Positions 45,467 through 60,400 of a stretch of 64,000 bases of DNA are shown here, one piece after another. Origin of the DNA: Trichoplax sp. H2 (Eukaryota; Placozoa; Uniplacotomia; Trichoplacea); the NCBI GenBank assembly GCA_003344405.1, contig NOWV01000125.1, positions 1 through 64,000 on the forward strand, in the 5' to 3' direction. The notes under the pieces are model-generated. The model made no database searches and had not been told where the DNA came from. It saw only the letters and a program-made list of their open reading frames with translations. The stretch's first letter is position 1; every line of letters starts with the position of its first letter. Both the position numbers and the translations under genes were made by a program.

Positions 45467-48400
45467 CTAAAGCGATTAAAGCAAAATTCGCAAAGTCAAT
45501 TACAATTTTCTAGCATATTTAAAGGCTTAAAAAAATCATGATGTGCATAATATTAATGCAATAGTTACCGTTTCAATCGTGGCCAAGAGTTATATTTCAT
45601 TTGTTTCGTAACTTTTTGCACTGACATTAAAAGCAAGAATTGCTTAGGACTAAAAATCTTAATTGCATGATCATAATCTACAAAAGAAAACCAAAACAAA
45701 AGCATACATAGGCTTGCTTCAGGTGAGTCAATGATTTCCATTTCATTGTCATCTTCTTCATCCATGTTAATAAATACCTATAAAATTTCATAAAATTTCT
45801 GGTTTATTACCTCGTAGAATCGAATTATCAAATTTTGATATTGAGCGGTATAAATCAACGCGGAAACATCGCAATTAAAACTTTGTTCCGAGAGCGCTCA
45901 CCTCTCGATTCTCAAATGAAGGCGTAACATAAACAGCCAGCTCATCCTTAGTTTTCTGAAGTGATTCTTCAGCATTTATCCTTCTATCTTGTTCCATCTG
46001 TAAACGTTCCTAAAATAATTTGATAGATTAAAGAATATAGCACATACACCTTAATTAATTTTTTGGAATGGAGCTTATTACTTGTAGTTCATCCATCTTC
46101 CGTAGCAGATCATTCTGCATTTCTGTATACTGAAGCCTATGCAAGTATAGTGCAATTCAAAGGGAATCAGCGACCGAATCACAACAAGTTAAGCAAGGCA
46201 TATGCCATGGTACGATAGAATGTTCTACCTTTCATTTACTAATGACGCATCTGGTAATAGTTTAACTTGACCATCAATTATATCTGTTAGAGAAAAAGTA
46301 TAGAAATTTTAATAGACTATCGCATTAGGACATTTCTTGTTACTAAGTCACCTTACATGTGAAGAGGCTAGTCAAGTAACACTTAAAGAACGAACCTTTA
46401 GCAACAGAGTTTCTTGGCTCTCCACTGTCTAACGGGCTCAAGGATCCTTCCTAACGTTTACAGAAATTTCAAATAACAATCAGTTTGTAGGAAGCTAAAG
46501 TATAACAGTATATTAATATAGGAAAAACAAATGTTATTTTAACTTACAACACTTTTTGAAGTTATAATAGCTTCATTAATCATAATAGAGTTATCAGGCT
46601 CGCTGCTTCCATTCAAGTTACCAAAAAGAGCATATTTAATTCATTAATAACAAAATTATGTTGAAAGTTTAATGAAGAACTCTACCTTAACTTCTGTTGA
46701 CTTTTAGCACTTTCATAATTCTTTAATAACGATAGAGCCTAGATAAAGATTTAAATCGAACTAGAATTAAAGATCTATATCTACAGCACCTAAAAATGGC
46801 AAATACTTACCTCAATCTCAGCTACTAATCCTTCAATTCTTTCATTTTGATAATCAACAATTCCTTGCATACGATCGCATTCGTCAATTTTCTGCTTGCA
46901 AATCTCTTCAGCGTCAACTAGCTGCTTCTTGAGGTCTTCGTTTGATTGATTCAATGAAGCCAAATTACTACGATGTTGATCTTTACCAATTTCTTGGTTA
47001 CTCTCAATATGAGCCATAACCGTATTAACCTGCTGCTGTAAGTGGTCTCGTTCTTCTAATACAAGTTGATAATCATTCTGCAATACATCATATCGATCTA
47101 TATGTGAAACATTATTAGAGTTTTCCTGCTCTAGTAAGAACTTTAGAGATGAAATTTCCCTACGTAGTCCGGACTCAACAGCAGCTTTCTGATGTAGCTG
47201 TGTTATCATTTCTTCCCTTTCCATAACATTCTGACGGAGATTTTCGTTAAGCTCTTGAAACTGATTATGCAAATTATCTACTTCCTTTTGTAATAACTTG
47301 TTTTCTGACAAGTAATCATTAATTTTAACCATATATTCATCTCTTTCTAAAAGAATTCTTGATTTTTCATCAATATGAAAGGCATTTTCTTGTTGAACAG
47401 TTTCAAAAGAATTCTCTAATAGCGAATACTTAGATTGTTCGTCTTGTAATTGACTTAATAATCTGGAATTCTCTTCCAAAATTCGTTCACAGCTGGCATT
47501 TAGTACCTCTAGATCGCACCTTTGCTGTACTAGCTCATCCGTGAGTGTTTTATTTTCTTTGTAATACTTATCATTGGAAACTCCTATTTTGCTAATCTCA
47601 GAATTCTTACCGTCAACCTCCGATTTTAATGTCTCCGATAAGTCTCGATAATTACTTATTTGATCCTCTAGATTATTAATTTTATTATCTTTTATAGAAA
47701 GCTCGTCGACTACACTATCATATCTGGCACTTAAGCTTCGATAGTTATTTTCTAACTTCTTCATTTTATCCTGGCATTCATTATAGCGATTATCAAGTTC
47801 CGTATATTGCAACTTAAAACGTTTTTCGGATTCATCAACATCCTTTTTTAGATTTTGGTACGAATTCTTCGAGTCAGACATCTCCTTTTGGTATTTATCT
47901 CTATCTTTACGAATAGAATTCAATTCTTGTAGCAATTCGTTATTGGATTCAACAAGAACCTGAAGTTTAGGTAACAAACTTTTCTCATTTGCTGTAATTT
48001 CAGCTTTTGCTTCACTGATATGATCGTAACATTCATCATCCTTCTTTGTCAATTGGTTACTATCCGAAGTTGTCTGAATTAATTCCCGTTCTAACATACA
48101 ATCTTGCATAGCTGGATTGTGAATATCATTGGTGTACTCTGATTTCGACTTTCGTGACTCATACCAGCTTTCTAGAACAGCTCTTGCTTCAGTAAGTGAT
48201 GCGTCCGTCTCTTTAGTGGAAGAAAGTTGAGCGGCTAATCCTTCATTTCGGGACCGAAGGTGTTGAATTTCTTTTTTACATTCTTTTAAATCAGTTGATA
48301 ATGCAATAAATTTTTGCTTAGCAGTATTCAGTCTTGAGGATAGTCGTTTATTCTCGTTACCTAAGTGATTATTTTCCTCTTGTATTTCATTTAACTGACA

Positions 48401-51400
48401 CAATTTAGCCCGCTTATCTTCAATCTCTATTGCTAATGATTCTTGATCCTTCAGTCCTTTTTCAACTTGTTGCTCATAAGAAATTAATTTGTCGGAGTAA
48501 CTAGATGACTGATCTTGCAGTCTTTGCAAGTCGGTACGACATTCTTCCAACTCTAATAGAGTGTTATTGTGATTTTTACGCAGCGCTGCCATCTCGCTAT
48601 CATACTTAGACCGTATTTCATCATAATCTTTTCCCAACATATGATACGTCATTGACAAATTTTGAATGTCGTCTACTTTAGCACTTAGTTCCAATTTCAA
48701 CTCTTCAATAACCAGATCTCTTCCATTAACTACTTCATTCAATTTAATGATTTCTTCTTTATAATTTTCAACTTCATTACGATATTCCTCTAAATTGCTA
48801 TCGTGTTTGGCTTTAAGTAATTGTATTTCGGACACAACGCTGTCATAATCTGTGTGTACAGCCTGTAATTCAGCATCCTTTAATTGCATTAATTTGGTCA
48901 TATTGGCTTGTTCTTCTTTTATCTCACATATTATATCTTTTAAATTGGTATTCTCAGCATTTCTCTCTACTAAATCATTAGCAATCGCATCTCGTTCTGT
49001 AGACGTTTTTTCTAATAAACTGTCTTTTTCTTTCATCATGCTATCAAATTGACCCTTTTCTATTTGGAACATTTCTATTTGTTTATCCTGAGTTTCGGTT
49101 AGATGAGCACGGCCATTTTCTAATTCATCTATCTTCATTTGTAAATTGCTATTCTTATTTTTAAATTCTTCAGCTTTAGCTTTATGTAGCTGCAATTCCT
49201 CCTTGAGCGAACTAAACATTTGCTTAGCTTTACGAAGTTTAATCGCTAACTGCTCCTTTTCGTTGGTTATTCCTTCTATTTTAGCTTCATATTCTTTACA
49301 CTGAAGTAGTTTTTCTTGTAAGGCATCAATTTCTCTAGCTATTAACTCTTTTTGTTGATGCTGTACCTCTAATTCACTTTGCAAATTGTGAACATTGTCC
49401 TGTTGTTCATTACGCTCTCTAACAGTATCGTTTACTTGTTTCTGTAATCCAGATACCTCATCCATTGAAGCTGACAACTGTGCTTCTAATTCTGTTACCT
49501 TATTTTGGAAACTTGATGACATATCATTAAACGAACATTCGAAATCAGCTTTTGAAAGTTCTAATCGAGATATAACGCTATCATAGTCTTTACGCAGAAC
49601 TTCAAGTTCTGAAACTTTTGCATTTATTTCGTGGACCGTACTATTTTGTTTCTCTTCCAATTTATGTATCATATTTGTCAAACTTTTATTCTCAAGCTCC
49701 TTTTCTTCCAAACTTTTCGCCACACTGCTTCGCTCCACTAGAGAGCTTTCTAATAATTCATCTTTTTCTTTTATTACACTCTCAATTTGACCCTTTTCGT
49801 TTTCAAATTCTTCCAGTTGCTTTGCTTGAGTATCAATAACTTGAGTATATTTACTTTCCAAGACGTCTACTCTAGATTGTAGATCAATGTTTTCCTTCCT
49901 ATATCCTTCAGTTTCAGATTTTTGATGTATTAACTCTTTCTTAAGATTACTGAGGACTTGCTTAGCCTTATTTAATTTATTGACTAACTGCTCATTTTCT
50001 TTGGTTAAATTATCAAACTTTTCTGTGTGATCTTTATATTCTAGCAATTTCTCCTGAAATAAATCGTTTTCTTTGGCCAGCAATTCCTTTTCATTACGTT
50101 CTATTTCGATTCCTCTTTCTAAATTTAATATTTGCTCATGCAAGCATTTGCGACTTGCAACAACATCATCTGCCTCCTGTCGTAATTTAGATATTTCGGA
50201 TACTGAATCGTGTAACTGATTTTGCAATTCTGCTACCTGAATTTGCAAACTGGACGACATATTTTCCAATGAAGTTTCATGAGCACTTTTTGATAACTCA
50301 AACTGAGATAAAACATTTTTGTAATCGACACGTAGAGCTTCCAGTTCCGAATCTTTCACTTTTATTTGATTTGTCGTAGTCTTTTGCTCTTCTTCCAATC
50401 CTTGCAGCGTAGTTGTCAAACGAGCACTTTCTGTACATTTCTCAGCTAGATCGTTAGTAATTCTATCACGTTCTAATATAGATTTTTCCAACAAGTCGTC
50501 CTTTTCCTTTAAAAGACAATCTAAACAGGCCTTTTCATTTTGAAACTCATCTGCTTGCTTATTTTGAGTATCAATAAGACGTGCGCAATCTGATTCCAAG
50601 AAATCTATCCTAGATTGTAGACTAGTATTCTTGTCTTTAAATTCTTCCAACTCAGATTTCTTATGTTGCAACTCCTTCTTTAGGGAATTAAGCATTTGTT
50701 TGGCTTTACTTAATTTAATAACTAGTTGTTCATTTTCACTAGTCGTATGAGCTAATTTTGCTTCATAGTCTTTATACTCTAGTAATTTAATTTGAAAAGT
50801 ATCATTTTCCTTTGCTAACAATTCCTTTTCTTGACATTCAGCTTCTATCTCTTTGTGTAGAATACAATTTCGATCTTGTAGCTCGTCACGCTCTCTTACA
50901 GTATCATCTAGTTTCTGACATAATGTAGATATTTCATCCACTGATTCCGATAGTTGGTTTTCTACTTTAGCTAGTTTATGTTGAAGGTCAGCAGATAAAT
51001 TCTTTATCGAAGAATCATAATCAGCTTGTGACAATTCCAATGACTGCAAAGCGTGACGATAGTTTGATTGTACAGTGTCAAATTCAGAATCCTTATGCTC
51101 TAATCTCACTCTCATATCTTCTAATTCTTCTTCCATCTTTCTTAGCGAATGCTCTAGATTACCATTCGCTATACGATTCTCTTCCAAAGTAGTATTAATA
51201 TTGTCTCTTTCAGTCATAGATTTTTCGAGCAAATTATCTTTTTCTCTAATGATGCCATTAAGGTGTTCTTTTTCATTTTCAAACTCTAGCATCCGATTAC
51301 GTTTATCATCACTAATGCTAGCACATTCATCTTCTAGGCATTCAATCTTATGATTAAACTTTATATTTTCATCTTTGTATTCTTCGATTTCAGATTTCTG

Positions 51401-54400
51401 ATGTTGTAGCTCTTTTTTAAGAGAGTTTATCAATTGTTTAGCTTTGTTAAATTTACTTAATACTACTTCCTTCTCATTAGTTACTTCATTCAGTTTTATT
51501 TCGTACTCTTCTTGTTTCACTAATTTTTCTTGTAGAGAGTTTGTTTTTTCCACCAACAACTTATTGTTGTCAAGTTGTGCTTTTAGCTTGTCCTCGAAAT
51601 TACAAATATCTTCTTGTAATGCATCATGTCGCACACGAGTCTGTAGAAATTGTTCTTTAGTGTCAAGTAATTCATCTATAGTGGTGAAGAGCAGAACTTC
51701 CAACCGCATTACTCCAGACTCAAGTTTACCAGCTTGGTAAGTGTCCGCATGTGAATGTGTCTTTTCCTCTGTTATCTTTGAATCACTAGCATTTGCAGCT
51801 GGCAATACGTCCTCAGCAGCATCTAAATCTGCCGCAGTCTTTGCAACGGATAGAAATTGGTTGCCTTCCGTTACTGATTCATTGTCACTGGATTTGGACA
51901 CAAAGTTTGCTATCTTAACCTTGTGATTATCGAGTTTAGAAAATATTACATCGATTTTTTCCTCAGCTATTGTAATAACTTTTTGAAATATCTCCAGTTG
52001 CTGCGTTTGTTCTGATAAATGTCCTTCCAAAACAGCGATCTTTTCATCTTTTAATATGATATCATCCTTGTATTCAGTTAGTTTTTTATTTATAACTTTC
52101 AACTCATTATCAAGTACTTTTTTCTCTTCTATTATCTCACTCGTTTCAATGATTTGTTCTTTTATCTTATTGCTATCATTTTCAGCTGCTTCCAGTTGGT
52201 GGTTTAAGTAAATAATCTTGTCATCTTTTTCCTTCAACAAGTTAACATTTTCATTCAATAGTCTTTCTTTTTCTTCAAGTGCATCTTGAGCTCTCAGTAA
52301 TTCTAAATTTCCAGCTTCATTCTCCTTTGCTAAAATATTACGTTCATTTCTTAACTTAGATTTTAAGTCTTCAACTTCCGAAGTTTTCTCCTTCAATTCT
52401 ACTTTCAAGCATGTGATAATATCATCAGCTTGTGAAATCGTTTTTATCTTTTCATCAGCTTCATGTCCTAATGTAATAACTTCATACGTCTTCGCGCTTA
52501 ATTCTTTCTCTATATCCTTCAGTCGTTCCTTTAGACTTTCAATATGCTCTGTCGAATGGCGATCCCGCTCGTCTAATTCCTTGTTTACTTTACTTATTTT
52601 TACAAGTTCAGAAGATATCTTTTCAAAATCATCCCTGACACTTGGTAACTCGATATTAGCTTTCTGGTCTAGCTCAGCGAGTAAATCATTCTTTGAGCGT
52701 AATTCGACTGTTAGTAATTCTTGTTCCTTGATACTATTGAAAATGGAATTATTCCTTTCAGCTAATACTGACTCAAATTCAGCCCTTTTATCAATCAATT
52801 CTTGCTTCATGGAGGTGATCAATTCTTTCGCAGATTGAAGTTCTTCCAAAGCCTTTAATTCAGCTGTATTACTATTTTCTAACGCTTTTTTGATTTCAGA
52901 ATGTTTCTGTCGTAAAGAACTTAATTCAGATTTAGTATCACTTAGTTGCTGCTGCGTTGTGACTAATAATGATTCTTTAATGGACAAAGTATCTGTTACT
53001 TCATATTGGTAACTTGAATAACGTAATTTAACGCTTTCAAGTTCTTTTAATTGAAGGGTGAGATCATCTTCTAATGCGAAAATTCTTTCATTACGCTTTT
53101 CTAGCTGTTGTTGTAACGATGCCACTTCCTCTTCCATATCATTCAGTTGTTCAAAAAGTGATTGCATTCTTTCTGTTGACACTTTCTTTTCCATCATGTA
53201 GTTGTCTTTCAAAGAAAACAACTTATCATCAGCTTTCCTAAGGTTGATTTCTTTTTCGTCAACTGCAACACTCAGTTCATGGATAGAAATCTCATTTTTA
53301 GTTATTTCTGATTTTAACATTTCAATAGACTCTTCTTGAACTTTTACTTGGGTAGTTAAGCGTTCAATTTCAGTGTTTAAATTATTTCTTTCCGTTATAA
53401 GAACTTCAAGTTCAGATAGCTTGCCAGAATTATCTGAAGTTAGTAGAGCAATTTGGTCTGATAACGATGAAATTTTATACTCTCTTTCCTTACATGTCTC
53501 AGCCATTCTCAACAACTCATTCTCTAACTTAGTTATTACTCCTTGTTTTTCATTTACTTCCACTGTTAGTACATTTAATTTCTGCAAGTTTTGCTCAAAT
53601 TTTTCTTTTAAAGCACATAAACTTTGATTGGATGTATCTAATTCCAATCTTAACTCTACTAATACTCCCGAGTTGCTATCATTGTCATGCTTTAAAGAGT
53701 CTATCTCACAATTAAGTTCTTGCTTTGATAATACCAACTTATTGATTTCATCCTCGCAAACATTAATACGTTGTTTCCGCGCATTCAATTCGGTTAGTCT
53801 TTCCTCGGCTAGAGTTTTTAAATCGCGAACCAGTTTTGAATTTTCATCATTTAAGTTGTCGGCGGATGCTAGACTACTGTGCAAAGTTGAGATGATGCTA
53901 TCTTTCTCAGACACAATTAAAATTTTATCATTCAATTCATTTTCTAGAAGGTTGAATTTTTCTTTCATGGATGATAAATCAGATCTTACTACTGACTCTT
54001 GCTGATTAATTCTCTCATGTTCTCGTAGTAACTGATCAATACGCGACTTCTGTTCAACCTCTACTTCTCCTAATTTCTCTATTTTCCGTTCTAAAATAAT
54101 TTTCTCTTGATAATTGCTATCTATGACATCATTTAATCTTTTTACTTCAGTACATTGCTTTTCGATATCATTTTTATATTCCTTTGATTTTTCTTCCAAT
54201 TCACAGATATATTCATTTTTGTCTAAAAGCTCTCTTGATAATTCGGATAGTTCATGCTTATAGTTATCAGCTTCTGTCTTAAATTTGTTTTGTTTTAGAT
54301 TTATATCTTTCCTTACGTTTGTCAATAAAGTATTAACATTTTCGTAATTAAGTCGGAGACTCTCAGCATCTTGTTCAACATCGAAAATCTTCTGTCGCAA

Positions 54401-57400
54401 CTGAGATATTGTCGTGTCTTTCAGATTCATCTCTTCCTTAAATTTATTCCTTTCCGCAACAATTTCATCTTTCGTCTTGATAATTGATTCTATCTTGCTG
54501 CTACTATCTTCACTAAGAGAATCAATCTGTACTTGAAATGCCTTAATTTCTAAATTTTTGTCTTCGATCTCTTGACTTAATTCGTTTATTTCAGCAGTTT
54601 TCTGTTTTAAGGAGCCCTGCAATCGTTGAATTATGCTGTCTTTATCCACACTTGCAGCTTCAAGCGCTTCTAATTTAATTGTAATTTCCTTTAGTTGAAC
54701 TTGTAATTCTTCACCTTTTTCAACAGATGATTTTAGTTCATGCTTTAACTGTTTCACCGAGTCTTCCTTTGTTTTCATTACATCAGCAAGTATGTCGTTT
54801 TTTTCGCTCAAATTTTTTTCCAATGAAGCAATTATAAGACTTTTTTCGTCCAACGATTTATCCATTTTAGTTTGCAATTCATTGAGTTGGCACTTTAATA
54901 AGCCAGATTCGGCGAAAGATTCTTCAATAGAACACTGCAATTTCTCGCAATCGCCTTCCTTTACTTGAAGGGCTTCTGTTATCTGAACCACTAAGCTATC
55001 TTTCGATTCTAATAATTGATGTAAATTCGAAATTTCACTTTCTTTTTCCTCATTCTGATCGCATAAATCTAATACAGCCTGTTCTTTTTCAGCAATTTTC
55101 TGCTGGTAATCTTGAATAGCTAACTCACTTTCAGCAAGGGCAGTATTTCCACTTTGTAACTGATCATTAATTGAATTGACTGTTAGAGTTAATTCTTCGA
55201 TTACGTTATCCTTTTGTATTAATTTCTCTTCGCACTCTTGCAATCTTTGCTCAAGTTGATAACGACGATCTTTGGAGCTCTCTATATCTAACCGTGACGA
55301 TGCTAACTGACTGTCGAGATTATTCTTTGCTTCGTAAAGAGAATTTATTTCCTCCTTTAACTTATCTCTTTCGTTTGATAAAGCCCTCAAACTTTCCTCT
55401 AAATTACGATTTTTTTCCTCCAACATACTAATCTTATCTGTTAAGAGATGATTACAAGATTCTGCACCGGCTATACTTTGCTTATAGCTGGAGATAGCGC
55501 TAGATAATTCCTTAATTGTTGCAAGTCCTTGATTTCGTTCGTCAATAAGTGATCTTACTTTTATATTCCAATCATCCAGCTTTCGAGAGTCTAGATCTTT
55601 TTCATATTCTAATTCGGAAACTTTTTCCTTTAATTTAGACATCTCTTCTTGATAACCCAATAATCTCTCATCAAGAAGTGTTAAACTACTTTTAGCCTTC
55701 TGAAATTGACTTTCTAAAGATGTCTTATTTGATTCAATATTTTGTAGTTTACTATCTCGTTCAATCAGTAGCATTTTTGTTTCTTCATAATTATTCTTAA
55801 TATTATCCATCTCCGCCGCAATCGCTATATTTTTCTTTTTATATGCTTCGTTTTCAGCTGATAATTTATCTAGCGCTTCGTCAGTTGACACTATCTTAGC
55901 TTTTGCGTCTTGTAGACTATTTTGTGAAGTTTCTATATTCCCCTTTAAATCATCGCGTTCAGCACAAAGTTCATTGTACTTTTGTTGCAGGATCATTTTA
56001 TCGTCATAATTTTTTGAAAGATCGCCCTGAATATTATCTAATCGAGAACGATTATCTCGATACTCTGTATCAAGTGAGTGATAAGAGCGCTCAAGATTTT
56101 CATATTTATTTTCTAATAATGATAAATTAGAATTTACTCTCCTGCGTTCTTCTTGTTCTTGCAATAAAATGTCTTGGTGTTGCTGGAGTTGTTGCTTAAG
56201 ATTTTGATTACCTTCAACTAAGGCGTTATTTTCCCTAACAAAATACTCGTATTCATCTTTAAGTCGTTCATTTTCATCAATGGCATTATCCCTCTGCTCT
56301 TGCATCAACATTAAGGAATTATTCCACTCGTTTATATCGGATGCAGTTATTTGTTCATTTGGATTTGTAGAGAATTCATTTTGCAAACTTTCAATTTCCT
56401 CTCTTAATTGAGTAACTTGTGATCTAAGAAACAAATTTTCTTCTAGAGCAGCACTTCTTTCTTCAGTAACTTCATCCAGTTGACCAGTAATTTCAACAAT
56501 TTTACTGCTAAATTCACGAATTATGGCATCTGCTGTAGCATCAAAATAAAGTGAATCTTCACGTGATTTTGTTTTTAAATTCATATCATCATCTTCTTCT
56601 TTCGTACTATCACCACGATCTTTAGATATTAAAGTATCATGAAGTTTAGATAATTCTGTAACTAATCGCTTTCGTTCATCTTCGCTATTTACTAAATTAT
56701 CAGTAATTTCGTGATTGGCCAATTCTAAATCAGCTATTTTCTGTTTCAATCCTTCAAATTCCGAATTAATGTCGTTTTCATCGTTCGCTGATTTTGCTAA
56801 ACTACTAGTAACCTTTTCATTTTCAGACTGTAAATCTTTAATTTTATTTTGTAGCTCTTCGTTCTATAAATATTGAGAATGTATTAGCTAAAATTTTTCC
56901 AACGTCATTTTATGGTATTAATATTATAACTTACTTTTGATTTCGCTTGTGCTCGGAGCTTGATAAACTTCGCATTACCCCTTTTAACTTCTAATTCTAA
57001 TTCTGCAATTTTTTCTTTAAACGTTAATATGTCAGCATTATCTTTCGTACCGTCGTTAATATTTTCAGGCTGATCTATAATAAATATATGATCCATAGAT
57101 TTATTAGCTTGAAAGGTATGCTTCCAGCTTGATACTACTATACGGAAAGTATTTTCTATACCATTATTTTTTGAATTGGAGGTCGAATTATCCGCTTCCA
57201 TCTTACTCATCTTCATATCATTTAGTTCTTTCTGTAGCATTTCAATGATTTTATCTTTAGCATTAAGCATTTCAGACAATTCAACAGTTCGATCTTCAAG
57301 TTGCTTGGCTAGTCTTAGTTGATCCTCAATCATTTCGGACTTTCCTATCTCTTGTCTGAAAAGCTGTAACGCTTCGTCTTTAGCTTTAATTAAATTCTCC

Positions 57401-60400
57401 TTTTCCTCCAATTCTTCATTAAATCGTCGTTGTTTTTCATGCAAAGTCGCTTCTAAGTCTGCTAATTCATTTCGAAAAGTATCTTCGCTGGCTTGCATCT
57501 AAATTTAGCAAAATTGAATTTAAATTTTTTATTCAGTTTTATAAGTGTTACATAACTCGCGATATACAACACTAGTTGGCAGCAACCTAGAGCGTTAAAT
57601 GCTAGAGTGCGGTAGAGAACTTAGGCTATAATTAGCATTTGTTTCAATTAATGATTGATATACCTTACTAAGTACCATATTGTATGCTTCAGTTTTATCT
57701 TCTACTTCTTTTTTAAGGAGCCCAATAACGTCTAAAAGTTCCTTCGTTGAACTGTCTTTCTTTATACTTTCTTCTCGTAAATTTTCTATTAGTTCAAAAT
57801 TTGCTGTGATTGCCTATTATGGGCGATAAATAAAGTAAAAATAATCGCCTCAAAGTTGTTGCAACTAAGTTTCAATATGAAATATCATAGCAAAAGCAAT
57901 ACAGTATAAAATTGCTAAATCACCTCTTCTTTTTCGGAAAGTAGCTGCTCAGCAGCAGATAACTGCTCTCCTACATCAGCGACACGCATTGTGCGATCAG
58001 ATAATAGCGTTGCCACCTCTTCAAGCCTAAGATCCTTTTCATGGATTGATTGCTCCAGCCCAGATACCCTTGATTCTAGAGTCCGATATTCTGTTTCTGC
58101 GCAACGAACGGACATCGGCATTTGGTACTTAGTAATTCAACTAATTTATGTTAAACGAGTATATGTCTATGGACATAAGCCGGGAGTAAAATAATACATT
58201 TAAGGATATTTAGAAAAAGTACCTTTCGATAATAGCTGATCCCTTAATTCAAGAATGGTATTTTCGTTGTTAACTTTAGTATCGGTATCAATTTTTACTC
58301 CCTGTCCTTGAGATTGCATCTCATTTTGCTTCTTTCTTTTCTCTAACATTTTTTGTTTCAAATTTGCAAACATTTTACCTTGGCCGCTAGTATTGCTATC
58401 ATTCTGCATTGTCTTATCAGATTCTTTACCATTTGGATCAGTATTTGCGCTCTAAAATAAATAGTTAAAAATCTTACATCATTAACGTGAGATATTTGTT
58501 ACTGAAAGCAATGACATATTCATAGCATATAACTGTAATTGATAATAAATAATTAATGGTAAAACAGCAGTAATAATTATGAACTGACATCATCATTCGG
58601 TAGCTTTTCCTTAAGCTTTGTTAGCTCGTTATTTAATCGAGTAATTTTCGCCTTTGCTTGCAGTGTTACAGTCTTAAGTTTTTCTTCACGGCTCTGGAGT
58701 ACAAAAAAGTAATGCCATTACCATTTTAAACTACTAAGAATTCTTAATATCCGTAAATTTTTATCCATCCTATTTTAGCTTTGACTACATATAGGTAACT
58801 ACCTCAAGAGTTTTATCTCGCTCTCGTATTATGTTTTTTAACTGCTCAATTTCTTGCTTGTAATATTCTTCATTCGGCTCCGAGATAGCTAATGCTACAT
58901 CCTGGAAATTCTGTGACGGTAGCTAAGAAAAGATATTGTATAAGTAATAAATGCATTACATTAACATTATCGGCAAAAAATTTTAATACCAATCGATCAA
59001 ATTGAATACTTCTACACAGTATTTTTCATATTGAAATAATCATAGTAAATAATTACTGTTGTATTCCTGATGAGAGATTTCTAAGGGACGTTTAGCCATT
59101 AAAGTTAGATATCAGGATATATTATATTGCATACAGAAATTTTAAGTTATGTTTTGACGACCGTTGAATTGGATAAAATTTGTCGGTAGAATTCTAACAT
59201 ACTGTATATATAGCAATATATCCTGGTTAATTGAGCTCGTTAGAGTCTAATTTTTACTGCGTTTGAATGGTAAATTTAGCTAAAGGTAACTATTGAGACG
59301 AAAACTATAACAATGTATACTGTTGATTTAACGTGCCTCACAGATAAAGCATTCATTGAGGGAGCCGCCGTAAATAAGCGCACACATATTGCGCCGTGTT
59401 ACTAACACCAACAAAGTATAATCTGTATTTCTTGACGAACACTAAGGTGTTGTATACATAATTCTATAAAATTATCGAAATTCTAAACACCATTGATTGT
59501 TTATATTCGTAATCATGATAGCGGCGATATTACGATATGGTCCAATTTGATAAAATCAATTAAGTTTGAGATCTTAAAAGCATAGATTTGAGATAACTAG
59601 ACAAAGAGAGGCTGAATTTAAAAAATAAGCGACGTAAATAGCTTAGCGTCATCATTTATTCGACTGAATTTTTGAGCATTTCTACGATAAATACATCTCT
59701 TTGCTCGATTATTACGGTCCATTTATGGATACGGTACCACATTATCTAATTGAATCTATTGAGCTTATAATATTTTAAAAGAGCGTCTGATTTATCATGT
59801 TTCAAATAAATTCTGTAGTTATATAAGGATAATCAGTCTGTAATATACGGCCGGTACATAGTTTCAAAAATAAAGTGATGATTATTATGCATTAAGCATT
59901 TTTTATGTACGCGTATGTGTGCGATTGTCCGGTATTCATCTAAGTTCTGTATTGTAGTATACGAACTAGTGTACACTATATTACTAAAACTATATTGCTA
60001 AAACTTGAGTCATGTAGATATTACTCGTAGGTGTTTAATTATCAGATATCTAATTCAGATTAAGTGTATGATGATTGAGATTTTGTATAGGAGTTTTATA
60101 TTCTAGCATGAGTCAATGCACAGTATCCAATTTTACTAACAATCCATAAAATTACGTCGAATTTTTAAGTAATAATTTATCATAACGTATATCTAGTATA
60201 GAAGACTGTCCTTAAAAAGTGTTCAACTATCCGATTTCATAAGCTCGAAGATATAATAGAAAATAATATTATGTACCTTAAATATTTATGCATAGGTACT
60301 GGATCAGAATGGAAGTCATAACTAATTAGCTTACACCAAGCAAAGGCCTTGGGATTGCTTTACTACAAGTGCATGACTATCCGATCTCATCTGGGTTGTG

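Noticed and set aside
48852-54005. Many plus-strand frames of serine- and phenylalanine-rich proteins
   Set aside because: They are antisense shadows of the coiled-coil exon, whose E/K/L codons leave the other strand open.
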